The notes under the pieces: generated by a model
What the model was told of the DNA's origin: nothing
Databases searched by the model: none
Seen by the model: the letters and a program-made list of their open reading frames with translations, nothing else
Shown here: in pieces, positions 17,135 through 25,080 of the stretch
Layout of the letters: every line of letters starts with the position of its first letter
How positions within the stretch are numbered: position 1 is the stretch's first letter
Made by a program: the position numbers and the translations under genes
Assembly: GCA_963702705.1 (NCBI GenBank)
Contig: CAVPDR010000002.1
Coordinates: forward strand, 434,001 to 498,000
DNA: 64,000 nt
Reading direction: 5' to 3'
Source: VRUE01 sp963702705
Lineage (GTDB): Bacteria; Actinomycetota; Thermoleophilia; Solirubrobacterales; 70-9

Positions 17135-19600
17135 CTACGCAGCTTCGGCGGAGCCGCGCGTAGGCGCAGCTGTGGGCGACTGCTCGCCGATCAGACCGGG
17201 GGCCTGGACTTGCGGCTCCTCGTCCTCACCGCGATCCTCGGCGAGACCGGCAAAAGGTGGCGGCGCGGCGGCCTCCTCTCCAGCCTGCTCGCCCCCGACT
17301 TCGCGCGGCAGCCTGCGGGAAACGACCTTGGTCACGCCATCGCCGCCCATGCTGACGCCGTAGAGCACGTCAGCTGCATCCATCGTCCGTTTCTGGTGGG
17401 TGACGATGACGAACTGGGCGCGGTCGGAGAAACGCCGGATCAGCTGCAGGAAGCGGTCGATGTTGGCGTCGTCGAGGGCCGCCTCGACCTCGTCGAGGAT
17501 GTAGAAAGGGCATGGCCGGGCGAGGAAGACGGCGAAGACGAAGGCGATCGCGACAAGCGACTTCTCGCCGCCGGAGAGCAGGGAGAGCTTGCGGGTCGAC
17601 TTGCCCGCCGGAGTGACCTCGATCTCGACGCCGAGCTCCTCGCGCACCTCTTCGCCGTCATCATCCTCGCCCGCCTGCTCCTCGCTCGGCTCCGCGGCCT
17701 CGGCCTCGGCGTCGCGAACCGGCCGCAGGCTGACCCGGCGCAGGGCGCCCCGACCGCCGGGGAAGAGGTGCTCGACCATCTCCTCGAAGTTCTTCGCCGT
17801 CGCCTCGAAGGTCTGCTCGAAGGCGCGCTCGATCTCGCGGTCGATGTCGCGGATCAGCGCCTCCAGCTCGTGCATCCCGCGCTCGGTGTCCTCGCGCTGG
17901 GCCTGCAGCGACTCGACGTGCTCGCGCGCCTCCTCGTACTCGCGCTCGGCAAGTGGGTTGACCGGGCCGATCTGGGCGCGACGGCGCTCGAGGCGCTCGA
18001 GGCGGCGCTCGATGTCGGCCCGCTCCTCGTCGCCGAGCGGCTCCTCTGCCGGCGCCACCTCTTCGCCGAGGCGCTCGGCGATCGCGGCGAGCTCCTTGGC
18101 TGCCTCGGCGCGGCGATCGCCGAGATGGGCGGCCTCGACCTCGACCTCGGTCAGCCGATCGGAGGCGGCCGTCATCTCGCTCTGCAGCTCGTACTCGCGC
18201 TGCGAACAGGCGCGCATCTCATCGGCGATCTCGTCGCCGTCGCCCTCGCCGCCGACCACCCGCTGCTCGATCCGCTCGATCCGGGAGCGGATCGCGGCCT
18301 CGGCCGCGGCGGCCGCGGCGGCCGCGGCGCGGACGTCGTCGAGCAGCTCCTCGCCGGCCCGAAGCCGCCGGCGCAGAACCTCGCGGTGGCGCTCGCCGAG
18401 CAGTCCCTCGGCACGGCGCGCGTGGCGCGAGGCGCGCTCGGCACCGCTGCGGACCTCGCCGAGGGCCGCCTCGCGTGCCGCCTCGCTGGCGTCAGCCGAG
18501 CGCGCTCGGGACAGGCCATTGCCGGCGGCGCCGAGACCAGCCTCGATCTCGCTCAGCTCCTCTTCGAGTTTCCGGACCCTTTCTCCGGGCGCAGCGGAGC
18601 CCCCTACGTCCAAGGTCAGCGGCCCAAGCTCGGTGCGGAGCGCCTCCAGGGAGCCGGAGATCTCGCCCTCGCGGTCGCCGAGGCCGGAAGCGCGGATCGC
18701 AATCCGCTGCTGCTCGCCGCGCAGCTTGGTCAGCAGGCCCCAGGCCTGGGTGCGATCGCGGTCGCGAGCGGCGAAGCGCTCCTCGGCGGCGCGCCGCTTC
18801 TCGCTCACCTCGGCCAAGCGCTGCTCGAGCTCGGCGCGTTTCGCCCGCGCCTCCGCCGCGGCCTTCTCCGCTGCCGCGGCGCGGTCGGCGCCGAAGCGCA
18901 GCTCCTCGGCGACGAGCCGGCCGCGCAGGCCGAGCTCCTCACGCTCGATCCGCGCACCCAGCTCAGCCGCCTGCGCTTGGCGCTTCAGCGGCCGCAGGCG
19001 AGCCCGCGCCTCGCGCTCGAGGTCGAGCGCGCGGTCGAGGTTGTCGCGCGCCGCGCGCAGCTTCAACTCGGCGCGGCGCCGGCGCTTGCGATGCTTGCCG
19101 AGGCCGGCCGCCTCCTCGATCAGGAGGCGGCGTTCACGCGGTTTGGAGTGAATGATCGACTCCACCCTGCCCTGGCTGATCACCGAGTGCATCTCGCGGC
19201 CGAGGTTGGTGTCGGAGAGGACCTCGGTCACGTCGACGAGGCGGCAGCGAGCGCCGTTGAGCCGATAAGAACCCTCGCCGGAGCGATCGAGCGAGCGCTT
19301 GACCGCAACTTCGGAGAGCTCGGTCGCGGCGCGGCCCTCGGAGTTGTCGATCACGACCTCGACCTCGGCAGCGCGACGCTGGCCGATGCCCTTGCCGCCG
19401 GCCGAGATCACGTCCTGCATCGAGGCGCCGCGGATCGCGCCGGGGCTCTGCTCGCCGAGCGCCCAGAGCACCGCGTCGGTGATGTTCGACTTGCCCGAGC
19501 CGTTGGGACCGACGATCACGCTGACGCCGGGCGAGAACTTGAGCTTCGTCCGCTCGGGGAACGACTTGAACCCCTTCATCTCGATCGATCTCAGATACAT
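17135..19600 (-). CDS. smc: Short SMC ATPase apparently lacking the hinge
   Basis: Chromosome condensation ATPase working with ScpA and ScpB, both in this window. Head motifs are complete: start MYLRSIEMKGFKSF, Walker A GPNGSGKSN (31-39), Q-loop ISQGRVE (141-147), signature LSGGEKSL (674-681), Walker B FYILDEVEAALD (699-710). Length is 821 residues against about 1,150-1,200 in the family. The middle is charged coiled coil broken only by Gly/Pro-containing linkers near 331-375 and a Gly-rich turn near 448-456. I find no sequence like the SMC hinge domain. An acidic insert (about 630-655) precedes the signature, and the tail beyond 765 is Ala/Glu/Pro-rich. It follows rnc on the same strand. Confidence 0.88.
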   Translation of the reverse strand: MYLRSIEMKGFKSFPERTKLKFSPGVSVIVGPNGSGKSNITDAVLWALGEQSPGAIRGASMQDVISAGGKGIGQRRAAEVEVVIDNSEGRAATELSEVAVKRSLDRSGEGSYRLNGARCRLVDVTEVLSDTNLGREMHSVISQGRVESIIHSKPRERRLLIEEAAGLGKHRKRRRRAELKLRAARDNLDRALDLEREARARLRPLKRQAQAAELGARIEREELGLRGRLVAEELRFGADRAAAAEKAAAEARAKRAELEQRLAEVSEKRRAAEERFAARDRDRTQAWGLLTKLRGEQQRIAIRASGLGDREGEISGSLEALRTELGPLTLDVGGSAAPGERVRKLEEELSEIEAGLGAAGNGLSRARSADASEAAREAALGEVRSGAERASRHARRAEGLLGERHREVLRRRLRAGEELLDDVRAAAAAAAAAEAAIRSRIERIEQRVVGGEGDGDEIADEMRACSQREYELQSEMTAASDRLTEVEVEAAHLGDRRAEAAKELAAIAERLGEEVAPAEEPLGDEERADIERRLERLERRRAQIGPVNPLAEREYEEAREHVESLQAQREDTERGMHELEALIRDIDREIERAFEQTFEATAKNFEEMVEHLFPGGRGALRRVSLRPVRDAEAEAAEPSEEQAGEDDDGEEVREELGVEIEVTPAGKSTRKLSLLSGGEKSLVAIAFVFAVFLARPCPFYILDEVEAALDDANIDRFLQLIRRFSDRAQFVIVTHQKRTMDAADVLYGVSMGGDGVTKVVSRRLPREVGGEQAGEEAAAPPPFAGLAEDRGEDEEPQVQAPGLIGEQSPTAAPTRGSAEAA

Positions 19601-19676
19601 GCGTGCTTTCTCCGGCTGCGTTCCCTGGGCCCTTGGACCGACAAGGCTCTCTGTTGAGTCGGACGCAACACCATGT

Positions 19677-20375
19677 TCAGCCTCCCAAGCGCTTCAGCGC
19701 CTGCTCGGCCGCGGCCTGCTCGGCCGCCTTCTTGCTCCGGCCGACCCCTTCGCCGATCTGCTCGGAGTCGACGATCGCCACCACCTCGAAGCGACGGCGG
19801 TGCGGCGGCCCCGATTCGGCGCTGACCTCGTAGCTTACGCGCGCGCGGCGGCGCGCCAGCAGCTCCTGCAGCGCCGACTTGAAGTCGATCCTGGTCTCGC
19901 TGGCGTGCTCGATGCGCGGCTCGAAGGCGGCCGCCACTGCAGCGGCGGTGCGCTCGAAGCCAAAAGCTAAGAAGCAGGCGCCGATCAGCGCCTCGGTCGC
20001 CTCCGGCAGCGGCCGCTCGCCGTCGAGCAGCACCTCGGCGGGGATGCCGACCGGCATCTGCTCCGGCTCGTTCGCGCGCAGCATCGCGGGCACATCGAGT
20101 TCGCGCCCGACCTCGGCGCAGGAGACGCCGCTCACCGCTTGATTGTGGATCTTGGTCAGACCACCGGCGTCGACCCCGGGAAAGTGATCGATCAGGTGAC
20201 CGGCGACGGCGAGGGCAAGCACGCTGTCGCCGAGGTAGGCGAGGCGCTCGTAGGACTCGGTCCGGTCCTCGGTCCAGGAGGAATGGGTGAGCGCCTCGCG
20301 GCGCAGGTCGTCGGGGAGCTGCTGAATCAATTCCGCCAGCGTGCTCTGCTCTCGCTCACTCCCACTCATGATCAC
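19677..20375 (-). CDS. rnc: Ribonuclease III with altered metal-site residues
   Basis: A 232-residue RNase III: endonuclease domain about 10-150 and C-terminal double-stranded RNA-binding domain about 160-230 (DFKSALQELLA, GRSKKAAEQAAAEQAL). In the usual signature NERLEFLGD the second Glu is a metal ligand; here the sequence is YERLAYLGD, so that position is Ala. The later DxxEA motif reads EATEALIGA, with Glu for Asp. The other Asp and Glu ligands remain. It may have reduced or modified cleavage activity, or these changes may be tolerated in the lineage. Located upstream of smc, its usual place. Confidence 0.88.
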   Translation of the reverse strand: MIMSGSEREQSTLAELIQQLPDDLRREALTHSSWTEDRTESYERLAYLGDSVLALAVAGHLIDHFPGVDAGGLTKIHNQAVSGVSCAEVGRELDVPAMLRANEPEQMPVGIPAEVLLDGERPLPEATEALIGACFLAFGFERTAAAVAAAFEPRIEHASETRIDFKSALQELLARRRARVSYEVSAESGPPHRRRFEVVAIVDSEQIGEGVGRSKKAAEQAAAEQALKRLGG

Positions 20376-20417
20376 CGGAGATCTTGCTCGTTCGCTCAGG
20401 GAGCAAAGCGACCGGTG

Positions 20418-20449
20418 GGCGCGCGCAGCGCGCCTTCCGCCGCTGGCGG
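20418..20449 (-). terminator. Tandem small hairpins after acpP
   Basis: GGCGCGC/GCGCGCC (20418-20434) and CCGCC/GGCGG (20437-20449) lie between the acpP stop and the rnc start on the minus strand. There is no T run. They may form a terminator or an RNase III-accessible structure upstream of rnc, but only the pairing is seen. Confidence 0.4.
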
Positions 20450-20468
20450 GGTAGGACAGGCACGGCGC

Positions 20469-20714
20469 TCACGCGGGTGCGTGGTCGAGCACGTAGGCGA
20501 CCGCGTCGCCGACGGTAAGGATCTTCGCCGCCTGCTCCTCGGAGACGGAGATCCCGTAGGTGTCCTCCAGCTCCATCACCAACTCGTAGAGGTCGAGTGA
20601 GTCGGCGTCGAGGTCCTCCTTGAAGCGGGTGCCCTCGCCGATCTTGGCAGCGTCGACCTCGAGCTCCTCGGCGAGGTGCTCGCGGACAAGGGTCAGGACT
20701 TCCTCGTGGGTCAT
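20469..20714 (-). CDS. acpP: Acyl carrier protein
   Basis: An 81-residue acidic carrier protein for fatty acid synthesis. Serine 39 in DADSLDLYELV is the phosphopantetheine attachment site. The ATG at 20714 (MTHEEVLTLV) gives normal ACP length; the frame is open 33 bases further upstream. It follows plsX, as in many bacteria, linking carrier and phospholipid precursor synthesis. Confidence 0.95.
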   Translation of the reverse strand: MTHEEVLTLVREHLAEELEVDAAKIGEGTRFKEDLDADSLDLYELVMELEDTYGISVSEEQAAKILTVGDAVAYVLDHAPA

Positions 20715-20804
20715 GACAAGACCTTCCATTCGCGCTCCACTCGCCACGGATTCGAATGACCGGCGATCGCCGTGCCGACTGGAGCGCTCATAGCCGGTTT
20801 CCTA

Positions 20805-21839
20805 TCACGAGCCCTCCGCGACGCCGCTATTTGCGGCCAGGTCGCCCCTGCCGGCGCCACCCTCCTGCAGCAGCGCCGCGGTGCGGCCGACCGCATCGGC
20901 CTCGACGCAGCGCGCCGCCAGGCGCACGGCGTTGGCGATCCCCTCGGCGCCTGAGCTGCCGTGGCCGACGACGGCGATGCCGCGCAGGCCGAGCAGGATC
21001 GCGCCGCCAGTCGTGTCCGGGTGCAGCTCGCGGCGCAGGCCACCCAGCGCCGGCCGCATCAGCAGCCCGCCAAGCGCGGCCAGCGGATTCGAGCGAGCGG
21101 CGTCGCGGATCGCCCCGGTGACGGTCTTCGCCGTTCCCTCCATCAGCTTCAGCGCGACGTTGCCGGTGAAGCCGTCGGTGACGACGACGTCGACGACGCC
21201 GCTTGGCAGGTCCCGCCCCTCGACGTTGCCAGCGAACTCGATCCCGGGCGCGGCGGCGAGGATCTCGTGCGCGGCGACCACTTCCTCGCGCCCCTTGCCC
21301 GCCTCCTCGCCGACCGAGAGCAGGGCGACACGCGGTCGCGCGACCCCGAGCACGGCGGCGCTGAAAGCAGCGCCGAGGAAGGCGAACTGGACCAGGTGCT
21401 GAGCCCGCACCTCGACGTTGGCGCCAACGTCGAGGAAGAGCACCGGCTTGCCGGGCACCGGCAGTTGCACCGAGAGCGCCGGCCGCTGCACGCCCTTCAG
21501 CCGCCGCAACCCAAAGGTCGCCGCTGCCATCGCAGCCCCGGTCGAGCCGGCGCTGACCATCGCATCGGCACGACCCTCGGCGACGTCGGCAGCGGCGCGG
21601 ACAACCGAGGCCTCTTTCTTCGTCCGAACAGCCCGGACCGGGTCCTCCTCGTTGGCGATCCACTCCGTCGTCGGGACGACCTCAATCCCGTCGACTCCGC
21701 TCAGACCAAGCTCTTCGACCGGGCCGAAAACGCGCAATCCGATCCCGTCGGCGGCCGCCATGCGCGCACCCTCGGCGAGCACGCCAAAGCCCCGCTCCGC
21801 TCCGAAGCCATCAAGGGCAACGGTCGGCCCGCACCCCAA
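20805..21839 (-). CDS. plsX: Phosphate acyltransferase PlsX
   Basis: A 344-residue enzyme converting acyl-ACP to acyl-phosphate, the first step of phosphatidic acid synthesis with PlsY. Recognisable segments are SAGSTGAAMAAATFGLRRLKGVQRPAL, LDVGANVE and VVTDGFTGNVALK. The N-terminus (VALDGFGAERG) diverges from the usual AxDxMGGD motif, which is worth noting. It lies 4 bp after rpmF, the classic rpmF-plsX order, and upstream of acpP. Confidence 0.93.
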   Translation of the reverse strand: MGCGPTVALDGFGAERGFGVLAEGARMAAADGIGLRVFGPVEELGLSGVDGIEVVPTTEWIANEEDPVRAVRTKKEASVVRAAADVAEGRADAMVSAGSTGAAMAAATFGLRRLKGVQRPALSVQLPVPGKPVLFLDVGANVEVRAQHLVQFAFLGAAFSAAVLGVARPRVALLSVGEEAGKGREEVVAAHEILAAAPGIEFAGNVEGRDLPSGVVDVVVTDGFTGNVALKLMEGTAKTVTGAIRDAARSNPLAALGGLLMRPALGGLRRELHPDTTGGAILLGLRGIAVVGHGSSGAEGIANAVRLAARCVEADAVGRTAALLQEGGAGRGDLAANSGVAEGS

Positions 21840-21842
21840 GCT

Positions 21843-22055
21843 CTACTCCGAGTCGGTGGGCGTCGCCGAAGGCTCGGCGACCGTGTGCTTGATGACCTCA
21901 CGCCCCGCATAGGTCCCACAGGTGGGACAGACACGATGCGGCAGGCGGGGGCTGTGGCAGCGAGGACACTGATTCAAGCGTGCCTTGCCGGCCTTATGGT
22001 TGGCGCGACGCTTGTCGCGACGCGCACTGGAAGTTCTCTTCTTAGGGACGGCCAT
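21843..22055 (-). CDS. rpmF: Ribosomal protein L32
   Basis: A 70-residue L32 with the opening AVPKKRTSSARRDKRRANHK and a zinc ribbon CPRC...CPTCG (C+ form). The start ATG at 22055 is fixed by the conserved N-terminus; the open frame continues upstream through a palindrome without similarity. It lies between yceD and plsX, the conserved order. Confidence 0.96.
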   Translation of the reverse strand: MAVPKKRTSSARRDKRRANHKAGKARLNQCPRCHSPRLPHRVCPTCGTYAGREVIKHTVAEPSATPTDSE

Positions 22056-22083
22056 AAGCAGTGGCGCATGGTAGCGGGTCGAG

Positions 22084-22159
22084 GGAGAGTCGGGCGCCCC
22101 TCCCAAAACACTCAAGAGCGGCTCCTGCCGCTCGTTTTGGGAGGGGCGCCCGACTCTCC
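22084..22159. repeat. Palindrome family 1, copy A
   Basis: Arms 22084-22109 and 22134-22159 are perfectly complementary over 26 bp. Inside is an unpaired ACTCAA, then GAGCGGC/GCCGCTC with a TCCT loop. The core AAAAC-ACTCAA-...-GTTTT is shared with the copies at 23246 and 25012, whereas the outer arms differ between copies but remain self-complementary. It fills the gap between yceD and rpmF, which are on the same strand. Confidence 0.85.
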
Positions 22160-22169
22160 TCCCCACCAC

Positions 22170-22691
22170 TTACTCCAGCTCGAGCTCCTTGAGCTTGGCC
22201 CAGCGAGGGTCGACTCCGTCGCTGTGTTCGTGATCGGCCGGATCGGCGTCATTGAGGGGCTCGCCACAGTCCGGACAGAGGCCGGCGCAGTCCGGGCGGC
22301 AGAGGAACTGAGTGGGAATCGTCAGGACCGCGGCGTCGTGGGCCCAGCGGCCTAGATCCAGCTCCTCGTTCTCGACGTTGGGGCTGCGCAGCTCCTCGTC
22401 ATCAGTGTTTTCCTGGGCGACCTCGCGAGCGTCGACCTCGGTCTCGAGCGCCGCGTCGCCGAGGCATCGCATGCAGGGGCCTTCGATCCGCAGGGGGAAA
22501 CGAAGGCGGAACGCCCAGCCACCGCTGGGCCGGGAGACATCGAGGCGAGCGGCGACCGACTCGGGCGTAACCGCATAGGTCTGGCCGGCCAGCTCCAGCG
22601 GCTCCAGGTAGACGGGCAGCTCGAGCCGGCGTCCCTCGCCGTGGGAGAGGGACAAACGCGCAAGGTCGATGATGGTTGTGGCATGGGCCAT
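22170..22691 (-). CDS. yceD: YceD/DUF177 family protein
   Basis: A 173-residue protein of the YceD family, almost always found next to rpmF. The central CMRCLGDA segment and the C-terminal metal-binding-type CRPDCAGLCPDCG are visible. YceD homologues have been linked to 23S rRNA or ribosome maturation, with no firm enzymatic role. Separated from rpmF by palindrome copy A. Divergent from the methyltransferase gene at 22748. Confidence 0.88.
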   Translation of the reverse strand: MAHATTIIDLARLSLSHGEGRRLELPVYLEPLELAGQTYAVTPESVAARLDVSRPSGGWAFRLRFPLRIEGPCMRCLGDAALETEVDAREVAQENTDDEELRSPNVENEELDLGRWAHDAAVLTIPTQFLCRPDCAGLCPDCGEPLNDADPADHEHSDGVDPRWAKLKELELE

Positions 22692-22747
22692 TGCCGCTCC
22701 TCCGCTTCAGCCAGGCTTACGATGACTGCCTCCGACGAGATTACGGA

Positions 22748-23242
22748 ATGAACCGATTCGACTGGACACCAGAGGTCTACCTCGAGCGAATCCGCTCGCA
22801 GATCCCCCGCTACGACGAACTGCAGGAGCAGGCGGTAGCGGCGATCCCGTTCGCGCCGGAGCGCGTGCTCGAGCTGGGAATGGGAACCGGGGAGACCACC
22901 CGTCGCCTGATCGAGGCCCACCCGGACGCCTGGGTGATCGGCCTCGACGCCAGCCCCGACATGGTCTTCCGCGCCCGCCAGTCCTACGACGACGTCCAAC
23001 TCGCCCGCATCGAGGACCCTCTCCCCGACGGCCCCTGGGACCTCGTCATCTCAGTCCTCTCAGCCGGCGACCTGGCCGACGACCAACTCCAAGCCTTGTG
23101 CCGCCGAGTAAAAGACCAATCCCGCTCCCTAGTCATAGGCGACGTCTTCGAGCCAACCAAGCTCCAGTCCCTACTCGACTGGTCGGGCGGCAAGCTCACC
23201 TGGCAAGCCGAAGACCTGGCCGTAGTAGCCGCCACGTACTGA
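22748..23242 (+). CDS. Class I SAM-dependent methyltransferase
   Basis: A 164-residue methyltransferase fold with motif I VLELGMGTGETTRRL, an acidic residue after strand 2 (VIGLDASPDMV) and motif IV-like WDLVISVLSAGDL. Small size and no substrate-binding insert; target unknown. ATG at 22748 starts MNRFDWTPEVYLERIR, the normal lead for this group. It is the only + strand gene between 9821 and 28966, wedged between yceD and the DivIVA-like gene, so possibly a late insertion. A palindrome follows its stop directly. Confidence 0.82.
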   Translation: MNRFDWTPEVYLERIRSQIPRYDELQEQAVAAIPFAPERVLELGMGTGETTRRLIEAHPDAWVIGLDASPDMVFRARQSYDDVQLARIEDPLPDGPWDLVISVLSAGDLADDQLQALCRRVKDQSRSLVIGDVFEPTKLQSLLDWSGGKLTWQAEDLAVVAATY

Positions 23243-23245
23243 GAA

Positions 23246-23322
23246 GAGAGGGCGTTGGCCCCTCCTCAAAACACTCAAGCGCGGCTCCGCCGCGCGTTTT
23301 GAGGAGGGGCCAACGCCCTCTC
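23246..23322. repeat. Palindrome family 1, copy B
   Basis: Arms 23246-23272 and 23296-23322 match perfectly over 27 bp; the inner part is ACTCAA, then GCGCGGC/GCCGCGC around TCC. It starts 3 bp after the methyltransferase stop and ends 16 bp before the end of the convergent DivIVA-like gene, so it may serve as a two-way terminator although no T tract is present. Confidence 0.85.
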
Positions 23323-23337
23323 CCCCACCTGCATTGA

Positions 23338-23823
23338 CTAAGCCTGCTCGTCCAGCTCTGGAACGGGCTGCTGCTCTTCGTCCCGCCCGGCCAAGCGATC
23401 CCGCCCCCGCTGCACGGCCGCAAGGAACTTCTGCAGGTTGACCTCGAGCGTGTTGAGGATCTCGTCGGCGTAGTCCTCGGCGCCGAGGCGAATCTCGCGC
23501 TCGCGCGAGCGGGCGTCCTCGACGATCTCGTCGGCGGCGCGCTCGGCCTGCTTGGTGACCTCCTCGTCGGAGATAAGGCGGGCCTGCTGCTCGCGCGCCT
23601 CGCGCACGATCCGCTCGGCCTCGCGCTTGGCCTCGGCCAGCATCTCCTGGCGCTCCTTGACGATCCAGCGCGCCTGCTTGATCTCCTCGGGGATCGTCGC
23701 CCGCATCTGGTCGAGGAGGTCGTAGATCTCCTCGCGGTCCACGCGAACCTGATCCGTCAGGGGGACGGGCCGGGCGTTGTGGACAACGTCATCCAGCTTG
23801 TCGATTAGAACGAGAACGTCCAT
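23338..23823 (-). CDS. DivIVA/SepIVA-like coiled-coil protein
   Basis: A 161-residue, highly charged coiled-coil protein. A short N-terminal lead (DVLVLIDKLDDVVHNARPVPLTDQVRVDREE) is followed by continuous helix from about 35 to 145 with heptad-like Ala/Glu/Arg pattern. Actinobacterial genomes often have such a DivIVA-domain protein beside coaD and recG; the mycobacterial counterpart SepIVA acts in septation. Role in cell division or wall growth here is inferred from context. Confidence 0.7.
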   Translation of the reverse strand: MDVLVLIDKLDDVVHNARPVPLTDQVRVDREEIYDLLDQMRATIPEEIKQARWIVKERQEMLAEAKREAERIVREAREQQARLISDEEVTKQAERAADEIVEDARSREREIRLGAEDYADEILNTLEVNLQKFLAAVQRGRDRLAGRDEEQQPVPELDEQA

Positions 23824-23927
23824 CAGAAGGTCGTAAGCCTACGTGTAAGCGGCATCTTCGGTGAAGAAGCGGTTATTTCCTCGGCTTTTTGCAAGCTCTC
23901 TCCCACACCACTCCGTGCTGGAAAAGC

Positions 23928-24428
23928 CTACCTGTCGCCCAGGCGCTGTGTCATCGCGGCCGCAACTGGGGCCGGAACCAGGTCGGAAACGTCACCGCCG
24001 AAGGTGGCCATTTCCTTCACCCCGGTCGACGAGAGGAAGCTGTACTGGGGCGAAGCGATCATGTAGATGCTCTCGATCCCGGGGTCGAGCTTGCGGTTGA
24101 GCTGCGCCATCTCGAACTCGTACTCGAAGTCCGAGATCGCCCGCAAACCCTTGACGATCGCCCGCGCTCCCGATTCCCGCGCGAACTCGACCAGCAGGTT
24201 GGAGAAGATCTTCGCCTCGACGTTGCCGAGTCCGGCCGTCGCCTCTTCGATCAGCCCCTTGCGCTCCTCAGCCGTGAAGAGGGTCTTGTCCTTGCGCATC
24301 GGGTTGTTGACGATGCCGACGACGACGCGCTCGAAGACCTCGGAGCTACGGGTGATGATGTCGATGTGGCCGTTGGTGACCGGGTCGTAGCTGCCCGGGC
24401 AAACGACGGTGCCGTTGCGCTCAGGCAC
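23928..24428 (-). CDS. coaD: Phosphopantetheine adenylyltransferase
   Basis: A 166-residue nucleotidyltransferase making dephospho-CoA from 4'-phosphopantetheine and ATP. The (T/H)xGH-type motif is in CPGSYDPVTNGHIDII, and the later EYEFEMAQLNRKLDP segment and the ISSTGVKE-like LSSTGVKEMA are present. Its start overlaps the end of rsmD by one base. Full length. Confidence 0.96.
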   Translation of the reverse strand: MPERNGTVVCPGSYDPVTNGHIDIITRSSEVFERVVVGIVNNPMRKDKTLFTAEERKGLIEEATAGLGNVEAKIFSNLLVEFARESGARAIVKGLRAISDFEYEFEMAQLNRKLDPGIESIYMIASPQYSFLSSTGVKEMATFGGDVSDLVPAPVAAAMTQRLGDR

Positions 24429-24973
24429 TACTCGGCGCTCCCGTAGATCGAAACGTCGGCCGCGCCGTAGCGGCGCTGGCGCAACCGCGGTAGCGACTCG
24501 ATGCGCAACGGCCGGCGAGCGCCGCTCTCGACTATCGCCCGCCCGCCCTCACTGAGAAGGCGGGGAAGATGAGTATCCAGTTCCTGCCCCACGCGGTCGG
24601 CGAGTCTATAGGGGGCGTCGATGAAGGCGAGGTCGAAGAGGGGAGCGTCGGCGCCCTCGGACCGGCCGGCCAGCCAGCGGGAGACATCGGCGCGCACCAA
24701 CTCGACCCGCTCGCCGAGACCAAGGTTCTCGATGTTGCCAAGCGCGGCGCGGGTGTCGCGGTCGACCAGGGTGGCGCGGGCGGCGCCGCGCGAGAGAGCC
24801 TCGATCGCGAGAGCGCCGGTGCCGCAGTAGAGATCGAGCACCCCCGCCCCGGTGACCCGCTCCCCGAGCACCGAGAAGATCGCCTCGCGGGCACGATCGG
24901 ACGTCGGCCGCACCTTCCAGCCCCGCGGCGCGACCAAACGCTGCCCTTTGAGCTCGCCGGCGATAACGCGCAC
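24428..24973 (-). CDS. rsmD: 16S rRNA (guanine966-N2)-methyltransferase
   Basis: A 181-residue RsmD. Opening MRVIAGELKGQRLVAPRGWKVRPTSDRAREAIFS is diagnostic; motif I is VLDLYCGTGALAIEALSRGA and the catalytic motif is DAPY (usually DPPY). It lies between recG and coaD as in most actinobacteria. The palindrome at 25012 separates it from recG. Confidence 0.94.
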   Translation of the reverse strand: MRVIAGELKGQRLVAPRGWKVRPTSDRAREAIFSVLGERVTGAGVLDLYCGTGALAIEALSRGAARATLVDRDTRAALGNIENLGLGERVELVRADVSRWLAGRSEGADAPLFDLAFIDAPYRLADRVGQELDTHLPRLLSEGGRAIVESGARRPLRIESLPRLRQRRYGAADVSIYGSAE

Positions 24974-25011
24974 ACCGCAAACCTAAGGGCTAAAGAAGCA
25001 ATCGCTGTGGG

Positions 25012-25080
25012 GAGGGGTCGGCACCCTCCCTGAAAACACTCCAGCGCGAAGCGCGTTTTCAGGGAGGGTGCCGACCCCTC
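25012..25080. repeat. Palindrome family 1, copy C
   Basis: Arms 25012-25037 and 25055-25080 pair perfectly over 26 bp; inside lie ACTCCA and GCGC/GCGC around GAA. The right arm overlaps the recG stop codon (25079-25081), so the last coding bases of recG are part of the hairpin. It is the third copy within 3.1 kb and shows the shortest inner stem. Confidence 0.85.

Noticed and set aside
17090..19657. An 855-codon + strand open frame opposite smc
   Set aside because: It mirrors the smc gene, whose ATPase motifs are clear; the antisense translation has no recognisable fold.
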